64,000 nucleotides of DNA from Pseudomonas viridiflava (GTDB lineage: Bacteria; Pseudomonadota; Gammaproteobacteria; Pseudomonadales; Pseudomonadaceae). Shown one piece after another: positions 61,903 through 64,000 of this stretch. The notes under the pieces are model-generated. The model did not search any database, was not told where the DNA came from, and saw only the letters and a list, made by a program, of their open reading frames with translations. The DNA is taken from NCBI RefSeq assembly GCF_900582625.1, contig NZ_UTIQ01000072.1, positions 124,001 to 188,000 of the forward strand, written 5' to 3'. Position 1 is the first letter of the stretch. Every line of letters starts with the position of its first letter. Position numbers and translations under genes: made by a program.

Positions 61903-63078
61903 ATGTCCCAAGCCCTTAGTACTGACATCCTCATCGTTGGCGGCGGCATTGCCGGCCTGTGGCTCAATGCGCGCTTGCGCCAACAAGGTTTCGCCACTCT
62001 ATTGGTTGAAAGCGCCAGCCTGGGCGGCGGGCAGAGTGTGAAGTCGCAGGGCATCATCCATGGCGGTGCCAAGTACGCGTTACACGGCGCGCTGACCGGC
62101 GCATCCGAAGCCATCGCCGATATGCCGCGCCGCTGGCGCGAGGCGCTGGAGGGCAGCGGTGAGCTGGACTTGCGCGGCGCGCGCGTGCTTTCCAACGCGC
62201 ATTACCTGTGGTCTCCCGGCACCCTGGCCGGCAACCTGACCAGTTTTTTCGCCAGCAAAGCCGTGCGTTCGCGCGTCGATCAAGTCAAAGGCGCCGACCT
62301 GCCGCCCGCCCTGCAAGACCCCAAATTCAAAGGCAAGGTGTACCGCCTCAATGAGCTGGTGTTGGATGTGCCGAGCCTGATCCAGCGCCTGGCCGAACTG
62401 GCGGGCGACAGCTTGCTCAGCGGCGAACACATCGAACCGCTGCTGGAAAACGGCGAGCTGGCGGGCCTTACGGTCGACGGGCGTGAAATACGTGCCCAAC
62501 GCGTGGTGCTCAGCGCTGGCGCCGGCAACGCCGCATTGCTCACGGCCCTCGGCCAGAGCCAACCGTTGATGCAGCGCCGGCCGCTGCACATGGTGATGGT
62601 CAAGGGGCCGACACTCAAACCGCTGTACGCCCATTGCCTCGGCGGCGGGCCCAAGCCGCGCGTCACCGTCACCAGCCACCCCACCGCTGATGGCCAATGG
62701 CTGTGGTACCTGGGCGGCGACCTCGCCGAAGCCGACGGCGTGGCTCGCGACGGCCAGGCGCAAATTGCCGCCGCGCAGAAAGAGCTGAGCAACCTGCTGC
62801 CGTGGGTCGATTTCAGTCAAGCGCATTGGGCCACCTTGCGCGTCGACCGCGCCGAGCCTGCGCAAAGCGGCCTGGTTCGCCCCGACAACGCCTTCCTCAC
62901 CGAGAGCAAACGCCTGCTGATCGGCTGGCCCACTAAACTGGCGCTCGCCCCCGACTTCGCCGACCGCGTGCTGGCTGCGCTGAAACGCGACAACGTGCAG
63001 CCGGGCAATCACCCGGCCCTGCCCGAACTGCCACGCCCACCCGTAGCGCCCACAGCCTGGGAGACGCTGCTGCCATGA
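61903..63078 (+). CDS. FAD-dependent oxidoreductase (DAO family)
   Basis: 391-residue flavoprotein with N-terminal FAD motif ILIVGGGIAGLWLNARL and a D-amino-acid-oxidase/glycerol-3-phosphate-dehydrogenase-like fold (SQGIIHGGAKYALHG). ATG at 61903 is preceded by AAGGCAG and a candidate -10 box; the frame extends upstream through the REPIN but that part is not protein-like. It overlaps the aldo/keto reductase gene by 4 nt (ATGA), as do the homologues in P. aeruginosa (PA4991-PA4992). The substrate is unknown. Confidence 0.9.
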   Translation: MSQALSTDILIVGGGIAGLWLNARLRQQGFATLLVESASLGGGQSVKSQGIIHGGAKYALHGALTGASEAIADMPRRWREALEGSGELDLRGARVLSNAHYLWSPGTLAGNLTSFFASKAVRSRVDQVKGADLPPALQDPKFKGKVYRLNELVLDVPSLIQRLAELAGDSLLSGEHIEPLLENGELAGLTVDGREIRAQRVVLSAGAGNAALLTALGQSQPLMQRRPLHMVMVKGPTLKPLYAHCLGGGPKPRVTVTSHPTADGQWLWYLGGDLAEADGVARDGQAQIAAAQKELSNLLPWVDFSQAHWATLRVDRAEPAQSGLVRPDNAFLTESKRLLIGWPTKLALAPDFADRVLAALKRDNVQPGNHPALPELPRPPVAPTAWETLLP

Positions 63079-63896
63079 GCCAGAAAACCCTGCACGACTT
63101 GCATCGCCCCCTGGGCAGCACCGGCCTGCGGGTGTCGCCGCTAGGGCTGGGCACCGTCAAGCTGGGCCGCGACCAAGGGGTGAAATACCCGAATGGTTTT
63201 CAGATTCCCGACGACCACGAAGCGCGCCTGCTGCTGAGCCTGGCGCGCGAGCTGGGCATCAACCTGATCGACACCGCGCCCGCCTATGGCCGCAGTGAAG
63301 AGCGCCTGGGTCCGCTGCTGCGCGGCCAGCGCGATGAGTGGGTGATTGTCAGCAAGGTCGGTGAAGAATTTACTGACGGTCTGTCGCACCATGACTTCTC
63401 TGCCGCTCACACCCGGCGCTCGGTCGAGCGCAGCCTTACTCGCCTGGAAACCGACCGCATCGATCTGGTGCTGGTGCATTCCGACGGCAACGACCTCGAC
63501 GTGCTGTACCAACATGAGGTGTATCAAACCCTGGCGGCGCTGAAGGCCGAAGGCAAAATCGGCGCCTACGGCTTTTCCGGCAAAACCGTCGAAGGCGGTT
63601 CGTTGGCGCTGGAGCACGGCGACTGCGCCATGGTCACCTACAACCTCAATGAGCAGGGCGAACGCCCGGTGCTCGACTACGCTTGGCAGCATGGCAAAGG
63701 CATTCTGCTGAAGAAAGCCCTGGCCAGCGGGCATGTGTGTCTGGAACCGGGCGTTGATCCGGTGCGTGCCAGCTTCGAATTGGCCTTTGCGCACCCGGCT
63801 GTCGCCAGCGCGATAGTCGGAACCATCAATCCGCTGCACCTGTCACACAACGTCTCTACAGCCGCGTCCGTTATCCACTCTCTCGGGCGGGGTTAA
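63075..63896 (+). CDS. Aldo/keto reductase
   Basis: 273-residue TIM-barrel oxidoreductase using NADPH to reduce aldehydes or ketones. It has SPLGLGTVKLGR, NLIDTAPAYGRSEERLG with catalytic Asp and Tyr, VSKVGEEF with the Lys, and DLVLVHSDG, with a His in the fourth position. It is translationally coupled to the FAD oxidoreductase before it, suggesting a joint pathway. The substrate is unknown. Confidence 0.92.
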   Translation: MSQKTLHDLHRPLGSTGLRVSPLGLGTVKLGRDQGVKYPNGFQIPDDHEARLLLSLARELGINLIDTAPAYGRSEERLGPLLRGQRDEWVIVSKVGEEFTDGLSHHDFSAAHTRRSVERSLTRLETDRIDLVLVHSDGNDLDVLYQHEVYQTLAALKAEGKIGAYGFSGKTVEGGSLALEHGDCAMVTYNLNEQGERPVLDYAWQHGKGILLKKALASGHVCLEPGVDPVRASFELAFAHPAVASAIVGTINPLHLSHNVSTAASVIHSLGRG

Positions 63897-63976
63897 AACA
63901 ATAACGACCGCCATTCGCTGAGCCGTAACAATCATCAGCGAGCATGCGCAGTAGCTGTCCCCAGGAAGGAGCCGAT

Positions 63977-64000
63977 ATGCCGAAGGTCCTCGTCCGCAAG
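63977..64000 (+). CDS. Start of an unidentified gene, cut by the right edge
   Basis: ATG at 63977 preceded by a strong AAGGAG ribosome site begins MPKVLVRK and runs off the window. Only eight residues are visible, so no identity is given. Confidence 0.5.

Overview
The window is core chromosome of a Pseudomonas species (Gammaproteobacteria). The evidence is gene-by-gene similarity to Pseudomonas proteins recognised from memory (WaaP/WaaG/WaaC/WaaF, AceE/AceF with two lipoyl domains, DipA, UvrA, ParC/ParE), high GC, frequent TTG and GTG starts, and many dispersed REP/REPIN elements of the two types common in pseudomonads (GTAGGAGCGAGCTTGCTCGC and GTAGGAGCGGCTTTAGCCGC). No rRNA, tRNA, insertion sequence, prophage, CRISPR array or replication origin was seen.

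Layout. 1-8.1 kb (minus strand): LPS inner-core genes (a left-edge kinase fragment, waaP, waaG, waaC, waaF), coupled by 1-4 nt overlaps, behind ilvE and glnE. 8.1-12.7 kb: aceE-aceF (pyruvate dehydrogenase) behind two 15-bp TGTAGT/ACTACA operators. 12.7-13.7 kb: a repeat-rich patch with two 96-bp MITE-like elements and a duplicated 3' end of a small exported-protein gene. 13.7-24.6 kb: dipA (c-di-GMP phosphodiesterase), msrA, an orphan TRAP solute-binding protein, an HD-GYP protein with a hairpin over its start, rlmJ, an acyl-CoA dehydrogenase and a K+(Na+)/H+ antiporter. 24.6-32.7 kb: MscK-type channel, selO, an Asp/Glu racemase whose stop lies in a 115-bp palindromic element, a TauE permease, trxC and a thioesterase. 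32.7-36.4 kb (minus): MFS transporter, ssb and two overlapping SDR genes, one apparently without its catalytic Tyr/Lys. 36.5-43 kb: uvrA, serB, an Smp/AhpA-type membrane protein and a YdjM-type hydrolase. 43-48.5 kb: tolC/opmH, then TPP riboswitch-thiC-cytX. 48.5-59 kb: a DUF3298 lipoprotein and the run nudF, DUF1249, cpdA, yqiA, parE, phytase-like esterase, retropepsin, parC, followed by a PqiC-type lipoprotein. 59-64 kb: waaA (Kdo transferase), a LysR regulator divergent from an SMR efflux gene, a FAD oxidoreductase overlapping an aldo/keto reductase, and the start of one more gene.

Functional themes are LPS core assembly, central carbon metabolism, c-di-GMP and cAMP turnover, thiamin synthesis, DNA repair and topology, and ion or osmotic homeostasis. 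I found no obvious defence or mobile genetic system. The most unusual items are the repeat-bounded 3'-end duplication with only synonymous differences, the Smp-like protein with an acidic linker and a cyclase-like C-terminus, the inactive-looking SDR, the HD-GYP leader hairpin, and the exported esterase and protease embedded in the topoisomerase IV operon.
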